From: an uncultured Clostridia bacterium
GTDB lineage: Bacteria > Bacillota > Limnochordia > Darwinibacteriales > DTU012
Assembly (NCBI GenBank): GCA_900019385.1
Contig: FIZJ01000022.1
Span: forward strand, 1 to 64,000
Reading direction: 5' to 3'
DNA: 64,000 bases
This document shows positions 1 to 8,357 of the stretch, one piece after another. The notes beneath the pieces are model-generated. The model made no database searches. It was not told where the DNA came from and saw nothing but the letters and a program-made list of their open reading frames with translations. The first letter of the stretch is position 1. Each line of letters begins with the position of its first letter. Position numbers and translations under genes: made by a program.

Positions 1-2016
1 GTGGGCAGGATCAGGATTGATGAAGAACCAAAGGATCTTGTCGTCATTTCTAACTGGATTGACGAGAACACACGCATCACCGCCGCGGCGACCGGTATTG
101 AGGTTGACTCGCCTTTGGCGTACCAGTGGTTCAAGTCCAGTGACCCGGATGGCGCAGGGGCTGTGCCGGTCGCCGGCGCGAACGCGGCGACCTACGTCAT
201 TCCGGCGGACATCGAGGCAGGGACCCATTACTATTATTGTGAGATCTCGGCAGAGGGTGCGGATCCGGTCAAGACACGGGTTGTTGTTGTCACCGTCCGG
301 GAACCTGCGGGTGAAAAGAGCTGGGGCGCCCATTATCCCAATGAGTGGCGGTACATATTCAACCGCATCAGCCTCATGGAGAACAACCCCCTCATGTATT
401 TCAACGATGAACTGCAGCCTGTCTTTCCTGAAGATCCGTCGATCACACCGATTCAGGTGAACGGGGCACTGCTCATTCCTTACCAGACAGCGGCTGCGGT
501 ATTCGGAACCGACGTTGAATGGGATGTGGCGGCGGACTTGAGCGCGGTCACTGTTACCCGTGGAAGCAGAACTTGCGAGCTGGAAGTCGGAAGCACATCC
601 ATGCAGGTCGGCTCCAACACTGTCGAGCTGATGTCCCCGCCCATGGTCATCAATGGGATTCTGTATCTGCCCGCGGAAGCCATAGCTTCGTCTTTGCGGC
701 TGTCAGCGGGATGGGATGCGGAGAGTGGTGTGCTGGTGATCACCACCGGTTTTCCGGTCATACAGCAGACAGTCTCTCACAGCGCGATGAACAACCAGCC
801 CGAGAACTGGTATGGTTCGGCTGAATCGATCAGGTTGGCCAACAATCTGGTCCTGTATCAGCGGAACAGCGGCGGCTGGGTTAAGAACATCGACATGGGC
901 GGCCAGATGACAGAGGCTTTGAAGCAGCAGCTGCTGCGGGAGAAACCCAGGACAGACGCCACCCTTGACAACGGTGTCACCATTCCAGAGATCCGCTACT
1001 TGATCCGGATGTACCAGGCAACCAAAATAGAACGCTACCGGGAAGCATACATGCTGGGCATCAACGGAGTGCTTTCCGTCCAGTATCCAAATGGTGGTTT
1101 TCCCCAGACCATGCATCCCGGAAGCTCCTACCACGGCGAGATCACCTTTAACGACAACGCCATGACTCAGGTTTTGAACCTGTGGTGGGATATATATTCC
1201 AAGCCTGATCAGTACTACAGCATTGATGAGCAAACACGCGCCAGAATCGAAGATTCGCTGATTCGGGGCATCGATGTCATCCTCGACACACAGATCTACT
1301 CGGAACAGCAAGGCATGCTCACCGCCTGGTGTGCCCAGCACGATCGGGTGACTCTTGAGCCTTCATGGGCGCGGGATTATGAGCCACCTTCAATCAGTGG
1401 GTCGGAGTCGATCGGGATCATCAATTTCCTGATGGGGCTGGACAAGGAATTCCTTATCAGCCTGGATCAGGACAACACCTTGGGCGAAGAGATGACAATC
1501 TGGGAACGTGTCCAGAGGGCTGTTCACGCTGCTGTGGCGTTCTTCGAGCATGTGGAGATCAAGGGGTACAGCCACGTCACCGGCTCATCGCCGTGGGGAA
1601 GCGACAGAAAGCTTGTGGAAGATCCTAACGGCAGAGGGCTGTGGGCCAGGTTCATCGATATCGACACCTTCGAGCCGCTGTTCTTCGACCGCAGGCAGCC
1701 CACCCTTCGTCCCAGCCCCAGGGAAGCCGACACTTACCGGCCGTACGTGACAGGAGCCATGCCGGGTAAACATTATCCCGGCGGCGGCAACCTGCGCAAC
1801 TTGTACCGCGACGCGGAAGGCAACCTGCACCCGATTATCGTCGGGCCAAAGGGAGAGCTGATCCGCCCAGAAGGGACAGTGCTCGATATTGCCGCAAGTT
1901 ACGCCAACTTAAGCCATGAACGCCGCAACGGCTATCAATACATCGGCGGCTATGCGGCCAATCTGCAGTCGGCTTATCAAGCTTGGCTGGAGCGGAACGG
2001 CCTGAGCCGCCCATAA
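1..2016 (+). CDS. Pectate lyase, PL10 family, 5' end outside window
   Basis: Secreted polygalacturonate lyase that cleaves pectin by beta-elimination. The frame is open from base 1, so the true start and signal peptide probably lie upstream. An Ig-like beta-sandwich fills roughly residues 15-100. A copper-amine-oxidase-N-like stalk domain follows at about 145-255, ending in VINGILYLPAEA and GWDAESGVLVIT. The PL10 catalytic (alpha/alpha) domain runs from about 265 to the end, with ENWYGSAESIRLANN, TLDNGVTIPEIRYL, YPNGGFPQ and HGEITFNDNAM. It is followed by a strong terminator, so it is a single gene or the end of an operon. The domain order is clear; substrate details are inferred from the family. 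Confidence 0.85.
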   Translation: MGRIRIDEEPKDLVVISNWIDENTRITAAATGIEVDSPLAYQWFKSSDPDGAGAVPVAGANAATYVIPADIEAGTHYYYCEISAEGADPVKTRVVVVTVREPAGEKSWGAHYPNEWRYIFNRISLMENNPLMYFNDELQPVFPEDPSITPIQVNGALLIPYQTAAAVFGTDVEWDVAADLSAVTVTRGSRTCELEVGSTSMQVGSNTVELMSPPMVINGILYLPAEAIASSLRLSAGWDAESGVLVITTGFPVIQQTVSHSAMNNQPENWYGSAESIRLANNLVLYQRNSGGWVKNIDMGGQMTEALKQQLLREKPRTDATLDNGVTIPEIRYLIRMYQATKIERYREAYMLGINGVLSVQYPNGGFPQTMHPGSSYHGEITFNDNAMTQVLNLWWDIYSKPDQYYSIDEQTRARIEDSLIRGIDVILDTQIYSEQQGMLTAWCAQHDRVTLEPSWARDYEPPSISGSESIGIINFLMGLDKEFLISLDQDNTLGEEMTIWERVQRAVHAAVAFFEHVEIKGYSHVTGSSPWGSDRKLVEDPNGRGLWARFIDIDTFEPLFFDRRQPTLRPSPREADTYRPYVTGAMPGKHYPGGGNLRNLYRDAEGNLHPIIVGPKGELIRPEGTVLDIAASYANLSHERRNGYQYIGGYAANLQSAYQAWLERNGLSRP

Positions 2017-2049
2017 GACTTGATCTAGATTTCATAGTTATGACGAAGG

Positions 2050-2092
2050 AAAACAGTCTCATTCTCCCGAAAAGAAGATGAGACTGTTTTTT
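2050..2092 (+). terminator. Rho-independent terminator after pectate lyase
   Basis: The stem pairs AAAACAGTCTCAT with ATGAGACTGTTTT across a short A-rich loop and ends in a T run. It lies 34 bases after the lyase stop codon. Confidence 0.85.
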
Positions 2093-2132
2093 GTGTTGAC
2101 TCAACATCAAGACGCAAGGAGTGTGGCTTGTT

Positions 2133-2741
2133 GTGAGTAGTTTGGGGCTCGGGATCTGGGACCAATGCATAGATCTTGCCTTAGAGGCATATAACGCGGG
2201 GTCCATGGGTATCGCGGCTGTTATCGTCGATGCGAAAGGCGATGTGGTTGCTGTGGGAAGAAATCAGCTGAGGGATGGACTTGTTTCGTGCAACTCCATC
2301 AAGATGACTTCCATCGCCCATGCGGAAATCAACGCAATTAACAATATCCCGTGGGAGAAGCAGAAGGATTGGGAACTTATGTTATACACAACTGTGGAGC
2401 CGTGCCCAATGTGCATGGGAGCTATAGCCATGTCCAGGATTCGCAGAGTTGTGGTTGGATCCGCCGATCCGTATGCAGGCAGTGTCCGCTTGTTGGAGAA
2501 AGACGATTATCTCAAGCAAAAGGGCATCTCGGTGGAGTTTGCACAGGGGAAGGTGGAGGAGATCTGCTTTGTGCTGCATTATCTTTCCCTCAGGCGCCGC
2601 CTTAAGCCCGAGCATCCAATTTTTCGCTCGCTGCAAGAACGGTACCCAGCATATGTGAAAAAGATGGACGACTTGCTGAGCTCGTCATTTTTGTCCGGTC
2701 GAGAAATTGGCAGAGCACAGCTGATGGAAGTGGCCGGCTAA
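2133..2741 (+). CDS. Nucleoside/cytidine deaminase family protein
   Basis: Zinc-dependent deaminase of the CMP/dCMP deaminase superfamily, which includes guanine deaminase and tRNA adenosine deaminase TadA. The zinc site is visible as HAEINAI (His ligand plus catalytic Glu) and PCPMCMGAI (two Cys ligands). An in-frame GTG at 2121 overlaps the Shine-Dalgarno AAGGAG, so GTG at 2133 is the better start. At about 200 residues it is longer than typical TadA (about 150) because of a C-terminal extension that includes HYLSLRRRLKPEHPIF. That makes a nucleoside or base deaminase more likely than tRNA-specific TadA, but the substrate cannot be read from sequence. Confidence 0.8.
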   Translation: MSSLGLGIWDQCIDLALEAYNAGSMGIAAVIVDAKGDVVAVGRNQLRDGLVSCNSIKMTSIAHAEINAINNIPWEKQKDWELMLYTTVEPCPMCMGAIAMSRIRRVVVGSADPYAGSVRLLEKDDYLKQKGISVEFAQGKVEEICFVLHYLSLRRRLKPEHPIFRSLQERYPAYVKKMDDLLSSSFLSGREIGRAQLMEVAG

Positions 2742-2815
2742 GCCAGAGTTTCTGGGAGCCGGCAGCCATCCGCTGTTTGTCGGCGAATAAATATAACGAG
2801 AAAGGAAGTAATGAG

Positions 2816-3331
2816 ATGGCGGAAGTTGTCAATGTGTACAAACAGAATGTGCCGGCGATGCGTTTTATCGGCAGAAAGTACGGAGATGAAGATCGGGTGG
2901 AAGGGACCTTTGGTGCCAAGTGGGGAGAGTGCTTTGACAGCGGCATGTTCGAAACATTGGAAGGACTGGCGGGCGATGGAATCCCCGGCTACGAAGACAG
3001 CGGCGCCTATGTCGGACTGATGCGGTGGAAGCAAGGGGAGCCTTTTGAGTACTGGATCGGTATGTTTGTGCCGGAGAACACACCTGTACCGGAAGGGCTC
3101 GACAGTGTCGATTTTCCCGCCGGCAGCCTGGGAGTATGCTGGGTGTATGGTTTCGAACACGAGGTCTACGGCAAGGAGGGCAAGTGTGCCCGCAGACTGA
3201 AGGAGGAAGGGTTCGAGGTCAAAGCTGACGAGCATGGTGCCTATTGGTTTTTCGAGCGGTATGCCTGTCCCCGGTTTACCGATCCGGACGAAGAGGGGAA
3301 AATCATTCTGGACATCTGTCATTTTGTCTAG
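2816..3331 (+). CDS. GyrI-like / AraC effector-binding domain protein
   Basis: Stand-alone small-molecule-binding domain of the GyrI/SOUL-like superfamily (as in AraC-type effector domains), with no DNA-binding region. Visible features are an N-terminal VYKQNVPAMRFIGRKYG strand, a central AYVGLMRWKQGEPFEYWIG segment and a C-terminal ICHFV. ATG 2816 follows GAAAGGAAG at good spacing; the longer frame from 2777 has no ribosome site. The next gene, a GNAT acetyltransferase, starts 12 bases downstream, so the two are probably co-transcribed. Ligand unknown. Confidence 0.7.
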   Translation: MAEVVNVYKQNVPAMRFIGRKYGDEDRVEGTFGAKWGECFDSGMFETLEGLAGDGIPGYEDSGAYVGLMRWKQGEPFEYWIGMFVPENTPVPEGLDSVDFPAGSLGVCWVYGFEHEVYGKEGKCARRLKEEGFEVKADEHGAYWFFERYACPRFTDPDEEGKIILDICHFV

Positions 3332-3342
3332 GAGGCTGACAC

Positions 3343-3819
3343 ATGCCGGTTCTCCGCAAGGCTGCGCTTGAGGACTATGAACAAATACTGCGGATGAAAC
3401 TCCAGGTTCACAATCTTCATGTCAATGCCAAACCTGAGTTTTACAAATCTGTAGAGGTGCCCCTGTCGTTTCAGCAGTATCAATCGGATCTGGAAAACGG
3501 AGCGGTTGCCTATTACGTCCTGTGCGACAATGACATGGTGCTGGGATATGCGGTGACAACCACCAGGACTATTTGCGGCCATCCTGTAATCCATGATCGC
3601 AAAATCCTTTATATCGAGGAGTTTTGTGTCGACGAACAGTATCGGGGCGCAGGTGTTGGCACGGAACTGTTCAGGCAAATCGAAGCCCGTGCCCTAAGCC
3701 AAGGATGTGACGCCATTGAGCTTGATGTATGGACGTTCAACGAACCAGCGAGAACATTTTATGTCAAAATGGGCATGGAGTGCGCCCGAATCAGGATGCA
3801 CAAAGCACTTGACAGCTAA
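3343..3819 (+). CDS. GNAT family N-acetyltransferase
   Basis: Acetyl-CoA-dependent N-acetyltransferase. The acetyl-CoA-binding motif A is seen as EEFCVDEQYRGAGVGTELF at about residues 90-108, and the C-terminal WTFNEPARTFYVKMGM segment is the usual motif B region. At 158 residues it is of normal length for a single GNAT domain. The ribosome site TAGGAGG precedes ATG 3343. Substrate is unknown. Pairing with the GyrI-like gene suggests a small-molecule resistance or detoxification role, which is only an inference. Confidence 0.82.
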   Translation: MPVLRKAALEDYEQILRMKLQVHNLHVNAKPEFYKSVEVPLSFQQYQSDLENGAVAYYVLCDNDMVLGYAVTTTRTICGHPVIHDRKILYIEEFCVDEQYRGAGVGTELFRQIEARALSQGCDAIELDVWTFNEPARTFYVKMGMECARIRMHKALDS

Positions 3820-3929
3820 ACCACATATTGATGGATAAAGAGGATCAGTGAAAACCATCGTTTTCATTGTGAGAGCAGCGAACACTATATAACAGGAAAC
3901 TCCTATTTGTGACAAGGTGGTCTGAGAAA

Positions 3930-5060
3930 ATGACAAAACATAAGTTTGCAGGTAAAGCGCTGCTTCTCTTGGTTGTGCTGATGGTGGCCGCTGCCGGCAC
4001 GATCAAAGCTGATGACGGACAGCGAAGCGATTTGGAATCCATGCGGCGGCAGGTGGATCTTTTACAGCGCGCCTTTGCCCCCAAGACACCGCAGGAAGCG
4101 GTGGAGAAGTGGGCTGCGGCGGTCAAAGCCCGCAATGGAGCGGCTCAATTCGCGGTGCTGTCGCCAAGGCTGCGGCAGAATCTCCAAAGTGAGTTTGAAG
4201 CCCTGATGTGGGTGACAGGGACATCCAGCCCCTGGGTGGATCATTACGCGATCGTTGGCGAGCGAGCCCTCGCCGAGACCGAGCTGGAGTATATACTGCA
4301 GTTCACGTTGGCCACGTCAGCAGGACCGGCAGGAACGTACACAGTTGAGCTGACTGTAAGTCAAGATCCTGAGGGATACTTCATCACCCGGATCCATTCG
4401 GAGATAGACGGACTGTTTCCCAGCGCGAGGGCAGAACAGCAAGACCGGACAGCCGCAGGGCGGGCCAATTTGGAGTGTCGGGTCGATCCTCTCCCGGCAG
4501 ACAACTTAATCGAGAACCCTTGGTTCCGTATAGGCGATCAACCATCGCTTGCCGGCTGGGTGGAAGCAACTCCCGGCCCCGGTGGGTGGACGGCAAGCCA
4601 GAAGCAGGGTAATCCCACTCCTGACGATGTAATTGGCACCGCAGCCAGGATATCCACGGGCAGAGGTGACATGCGGACTGGGTGGACAGTGGATCCCGGT
4701 GTCGATGCGGCGCTTTATCAAATAGTGGCTGCCGATCCTGCCAAGCGCACACTCAAGTTTGACATGTTTTGGGTGGCGCACACCATTAACCCTGCCAAAG
4801 TCACAGTATTCGGAGGCGATTCGGAAAAGGGTCCTTGGACCGAGCTTTGGCAGCCCTTCTACCAGGTGTATACCCAAGTAATCAGGCCTGAGTCCAAGAT
4901 GGGTAACGAACTCTGGCGTTATTACTCAAGCACCACAGATTTGGCCACAATCACTTTGGATAGAGGCTACCCCTTCTACAAGGTTGAGATCAGCGGAAAT
5001 CTGCCGGATGAAAAGGGCGGCTTAAAGATTACCGGTGTTTACTTCACTGTTTGCGACTAA
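3930..5060 (+). CDS. Secreted protein of unknown function
   Basis: I do not recognise a named family. The N-terminus is a clear export signal (MTKHKFAGK, then a long hydrophobic run ending AAAGTIKA) with no lipobox cysteine. Residues about 50-165 look like an NTF2-like alpha+beta domain (TPQEAVEKWAAAVKARNGAAQF...), as in many exported proteins that open with 'PEEAVKKWAEA'. From about 190 to the end is a probable beta-sandwich (NLIENPWFRIGDQ...GWVEATPGPGGW), perhaps carbohydrate-binding. ATG 3930 follows AAGGTGG; the upstream start at 3909 overlaps that site. A terminator follows. Confidence 0.55.
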   Translation: MTKHKFAGKALLLLVVLMVAAAGTIKADDGQRSDLESMRRQVDLLQRAFAPKTPQEAVEKWAAAVKARNGAAQFAVLSPRLRQNLQSEFEALMWVTGTSSPWVDHYAIVGERALAETELEYILQFTLATSAGPAGTYTVELTVSQDPEGYFITRIHSEIDGLFPSARAEQQDRTAAGRANLECRVDPLPADNLIENPWFRIGDQPSLAGWVEATPGPGGWTASQKQGNPTPDDVIGTAARISTGRGDMRTGWTVDPGVDAALYQIVAADPAKRTLKFDMFWVAHTINPAKVTVFGGDSEKGPWTELWQPFYQVYTQVIRPESKMGNELWRYYSSTTDLATITLDRGYPFYKVEISGNLPDEKGGLKITGVYFTVCD

Positions 5061-5102
5061 AGAATGATAAATCGACATATGATTGTTTGGCGGGAAAAGC
5101 GC

Positions 5103-5138
5103 AGGCCTGGACATATGAGCCAGGCCTTTGCCTTTTTC
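5103..5138 (+). terminator. Terminator after 3930-5060
   Basis: AGGCCTGG pairs with CCAGGCCT around ACATATGAG, followed by TTGCCTTTTT. Confidence 0.75.
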
Positions 5139-5240
5139 ACTGGTGCATAAACGTTAGCTTTTCCTTGGAATAGTGAGATTTACTAAAATATATCTTGATT
5201 TTTATCGCATAATTTTAGTTACAACAGCTATTCTTTTTTA

Positions 5241-5276
5241 CGAAACGTTTACAAAAATACCAAGATGTGGTATCAT
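5241..5276 (+). promoter_or_regulatory. Promoter with LacI-type operator ahead of solute-binding protein genes
   Basis: TTTACA (5248-5253), a 17-base spacer and TATCAT (5271-5276) preceded by TG form an extended -10 promoter. The 8-base palindrome AAACGTTT (5243-5250) overlaps the -35 box. A CG-centred palindrome like this is typical of LacI/CcpA-family operators, so sugar-responsive repression is likely. Which regulator binds is unknown; a LacI-type gene lies at 62415 but is far away. Confidence 0.6.
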
Positions 5277-5342
5277 TATATCAAAAGCTTCTCGCTGGAT
5301 ATGGTGAGAAGTGATCAAGACTGCAAGGGGGAATTCACTGCA

Positions 5343-6782
5343 ATGAGCAAAGCAGGCATCACAAAGTCAAACGGATTTTTAGTGCTAATGGTCATCAGTC
5401 TGGTTTTAGCTTTCATGCTTGTACCTGTGGTTCTCGCGCAGGCTGAGACCGGAGGAGTTGTTGCAGGAGAAGGTTACGACGGTGTGCGGCGGATCTACGG
5501 CGACAATGGAGAGGTGCTTCTCGAGCTTGAGCCGGATGAGCTGTTCATCTTTACTATGAACTCGAAGATACTGGAAAAATCCAAACCGGCGCGGGAGAAG
5601 CTGATAGGCCAGTATATCAGGGAGAAGTTCCCGAACTTGAAGTTCAGGATTGTCGACTGGGACGAAAACGGGATCCGCGAAACCCATTTCGAGCGTTCGG
5701 GAGTATATCCGGATCTTTGGTTCAACCTGGTTGCGAATGTAACCGCTGACAAGAACACTATGTTCATAGATCTGACAGAACTGGTTGAGAAGTACAATTT
5801 TGACCTTAGCCGCATAAGTGAAGCGTGCATGGCCATCGTGTACGACCGCGGCATGGGCCAGGTTTTGGCCATCCCCTTCCAGATCAACGATTACATCCTA
5901 TTTTACAATAAAACCATCTTCGACAAAAAAGGCATTTCCTACCCTTATGCAGGCATGACATATAATGAAGCCTACGAGAAGGCAAAAGCGCTCACCTTTG
6001 GTGAAGACATCACCATGTATAAAGGATATGCGCAGCATCCAGACTTTTACCTGCAGCAAAATCAGTTGGGACTTGTTCCGTGGAGCCTGACTGAACCAAA
6101 TAAAATAGTGCTGAACACACCGGAATGGGTAGAGCTTGTCAACAATTTGGCGCGGTTCTACCAGATCAGGGGCAACAAATGGAACTCAACGGATGATTTC
6201 TTTGTGCTGGGTACCGCCGCCATGTGTGTTGACACTATCGAAAGGCTGCTGCAGGTGACTCTGCACCCAGAGTATGTATCTTCCGGCGATATTCAAGAGT
6301 GGCAGAGAAGGTTCGCCCAAAACGGGCTGCAGCCGGGAACTTGGGATATCGAGCCGCTTCCTCAGCTTAAAGAGGGAGATGAAAGCACCTACATTCCCAA
6401 TGTGCTGGGATGGTTCATAACCGAACAGTCCAAGATGAAAGAAACTGCATTCCAGGTGATCATGCACCTGCTTTCGGACGAGGTGCAGCTCGCCAGATCC
6501 AAGGATGGCATCAAAGGAGTGCTGAACAACCCGGAACTGGCGGAATACTACGGTGTGAACATCCCGGAACTGCAGGGGCTCAACCTCTCCGCGGTATACT
6601 GGGGCAAAAACGCTGTGATACCGGTGCGCGATCCCGAGGTGGTAGGCTATACATATTGGAAAGTCGATCTGTGGAAGGTCTTCAGGCAATACGTGCTCCA
6701 GGATGGGTATCCGCCTGACTTGGCCCTCAAGAGAGTGGAGAATGAGCATAATCAAGCGATTCAGGAGCAGTTGGGGCAATAA
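5343..6782 (+). CDS. Extracellular solute-binding protein, family 1 type (copy 1)
   Basis: Periplasmic-binding-protein-fold protein of the sugar ABC-transporter class. It has an N-terminal signal (hydrophobic core about residues 11-28, ending VVLAQA) but no lipobox cysteine, unusual for a Gram-positive binding protein. Two-lobe features include NDYILFYNKTIFDKKG and the hinge-region ETAFQVIMHLLSDEVQ. ATG 5343 follows AAGGGGGAA; frames from 5265 would place the start inside the promoter. The gene is 479 codons, exactly the length of its neighbour at 6841, with which it aligns end to end: a tandem duplication. No permease or ATPase genes are adjacent. Confidence 0.82.
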   Translation: MSKAGITKSNGFLVLMVISLVLAFMLVPVVLAQAETGGVVAGEGYDGVRRIYGDNGEVLLELEPDELFIFTMNSKILEKSKPAREKLIGQYIREKFPNLKFRIVDWDENGIRETHFERSGVYPDLWFNLVANVTADKNTMFIDLTELVEKYNFDLSRISEACMAIVYDRGMGQVLAIPFQINDYILFYNKTIFDKKGISYPYAGMTYNEAYEKAKALTFGEDITMYKGYAQHPDFYLQQNQLGLVPWSLTEPNKIVLNTPEWVELVNNLARFYQIRGNKWNSTDDFFVLGTAAMCVDTIERLLQVTLHPEYVSSGDIQEWQRRFAQNGLQPGTWDIEPLPQLKEGDESTYIPNVLGWFITEQSKMKETAFQVIMHLLSDEVQLARSKDGIKGVLNNPELAEYYGVNIPELQGLNLSAVYWGKNAVIPVRDPEVVGYTYWKVDLWKVFRQYVLQDGYPPDLALKRVENEHNQAIQEQLGQ

Positions 6783-6840
6783 TCGGGTTTGGCAACAAAA
6801 GGGTCCATTATTTTAGATATATAGAAAGGAGTATGCTGAA

Positions 6841-8280
6841 ATGAGAGCGAGTAGGAGATTTGCCATTTTGATGCTGGCCGCGGCACTGTTGTTGCTGCCG
6901 GCCTCCGGAGCGTTGGCAGCGCTTGTGGAAGGCGAAGGCTACAGTGGTGTCAGGAAGATCCTCTCTGAGGATGGGTCCACAGTCTTGCTCGAACTCGAAC
7001 CGGACGAACTCTTCATCTTTGTCACCAACAACAAGATTATGGAGAAATCTCAAGCTGCAAGGGAACGGCTGCTCGGGCAGTACATCAGGGAGAGATTCCC
7101 AGATCTGAAGTTCAGAATCGTTGTTTGGGATGACATGGGTATTCGGGAGAAGAATTTCGAGATCTCAGGCGTATATCCCGATATGGTCCTCGAACTGATC
7201 GACCGCAACACAACCCGGACCATCAAGACTTACGGGATGGACTATGACCTGACTCCGCTCATCGAGAAGTACAACTTCGACCTGAGCCGCATCGACGAGG
7301 CCTCCATGGCCATTGTCTACGACCGCTCGACAGGCGGCGTACTGTCAATCCCATTCGAGATCAATGACTACATTCTCTTCTACAACAAGGCCATCTTCGA
7401 CAAGAAGAACGAGCCATATCCTTACGCCGGCATGACCTATGATGAAGCGTACGAAAAGACACAGAGATTGACATTCGCTGAAGAAGTCGGCGACAAGATC
7501 ATGTCGTATAAAGGTTATCAGCAGCATCCGGATCAATACCTGAAGCTGAACCAACTCGGATTGATTCCTTTCAGCTTGACTGAACGGGACAAGGTTGTGC
7601 TGGATACTCCAGAGTGGCTGCAAGTTGTGGAAAACATGTCCCGCTTCTATGACATTCCAGGCAACGTTTGGAACAAGACCGACGACTTCTGGCAGAAAGG
7701 TTCTGTGGTGATGGCTGTCGACCATATCGAGCGGCTGCTGCAGGTCGCCATGGTCGAAGACTACTGGCCTGCCAACGAACGGGAGCAGTGGCTCAAATGG
7801 CAGATGGACGCCGGCGTTCTCGGCAATTGGGATATAGCGCCAATTCCGGTGATGTTCGAAGGCGATGACACCATCTATCGTCCGAACGTGAACGGCTGGT
7901 TCATTCCCAAGCAGTCCCAGATGAAGGAAACTGCGTTCCAAGTAATTATGCACCTGCTGTCCGACGAGGTCCAGATGGGTAGGGCGAAAGACGGCATGAA
8001 AGGTGTCGTCAACACTCCAGAGATCGCTGCCGCTTACGGCACAAACCTGCCTGAACTGCAGGGGTTGAACCTGTCTGCCGTGTATTGGGGCAAGGGTGCT
8101 GTTCAGCCAGTGAGGAGCCCGGAAGTGGCGGGCGGCGGATACTGGGATATTGCCCTCTGGAAAGTATACCGGCTGTACATCATCCAGCAAGGCTACACAC
8201 CGGAGATCGCCCTCAAACGGGTTGAGCAGGAAGAGAATCAGTGGATTCAAGAGCGGATCGCCGAGGGCCGCGAGTTCTAG
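6841..8280 (+). CDS. Extracellular solute-binding protein, family 1 type (copy 2)
   Basis: Tandem paralog of the preceding gene, also 479 codons. Shared blocks include LELEPDELFIF, GQYIRE, SGVYPD, LQGLNLSAVYWGK and the C-terminal ALKRVE. The signal peptide is MRASRRFAILMLAAALLLLPASGALA, again with no lipobox. The start ATG follows AAAGGAG. The spacing of 58 bases and the shared strand suggest co-transcription from the promoter at 5248-5276, ending at the terminator at 8301. A role in carbohydrate uptake is inferred from the family; the ligand is unknown. Confidence 0.82.
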   Translation: MRASRRFAILMLAAALLLLPASGALAALVEGEGYSGVRKILSEDGSTVLLELEPDELFIFVTNNKIMEKSQAARERLLGQYIRERFPDLKFRIVVWDDMGIREKNFEISGVYPDMVLELIDRNTTRTIKTYGMDYDLTPLIEKYNFDLSRIDEASMAIVYDRSTGGVLSIPFEINDYILFYNKAIFDKKNEPYPYAGMTYDEAYEKTQRLTFAEEVGDKIMSYKGYQQHPDQYLKLNQLGLIPFSLTERDKVVLDTPEWLQVVENMSRFYDIPGNVWNKTDDFWQKGSVVMAVDHIERLLQVAMVEDYWPANEREQWLKWQMDAGVLGNWDIAPIPVMFEGDDTIYRPNVNGWFIPKQSQMKETAFQVIMHLLSDEVQMGRAKDGMKGVVNTPEIAAAYGTNLPELQGLNLSAVYWGKGAVQPVRSPEVAGGGYWDIALWKVYRLYIIQQGYTPEIALKRVEQEENQWIQERIAEGREF

Positions 8281-8300
8281 TTTGATGCGCAGGTGAACAA

Positions 8301-8339
8301 AAAGGTGCTTTTCCAAAGGAGTGGAAAAGCACCTTTTTT
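8301..8339 (+). terminator. Strong bidirectional terminator
   Basis: A 14-bp perfect stem (AAAGGTGCTTTTCC with GGAAAAGCACCTTT) is followed by a T run. It sits between the convergent solute-binding protein and MATE genes and can serve both strands. Confidence 0.9.
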
Positions 8340-8357
8340 CTCAAGTGATCGGGTGTT

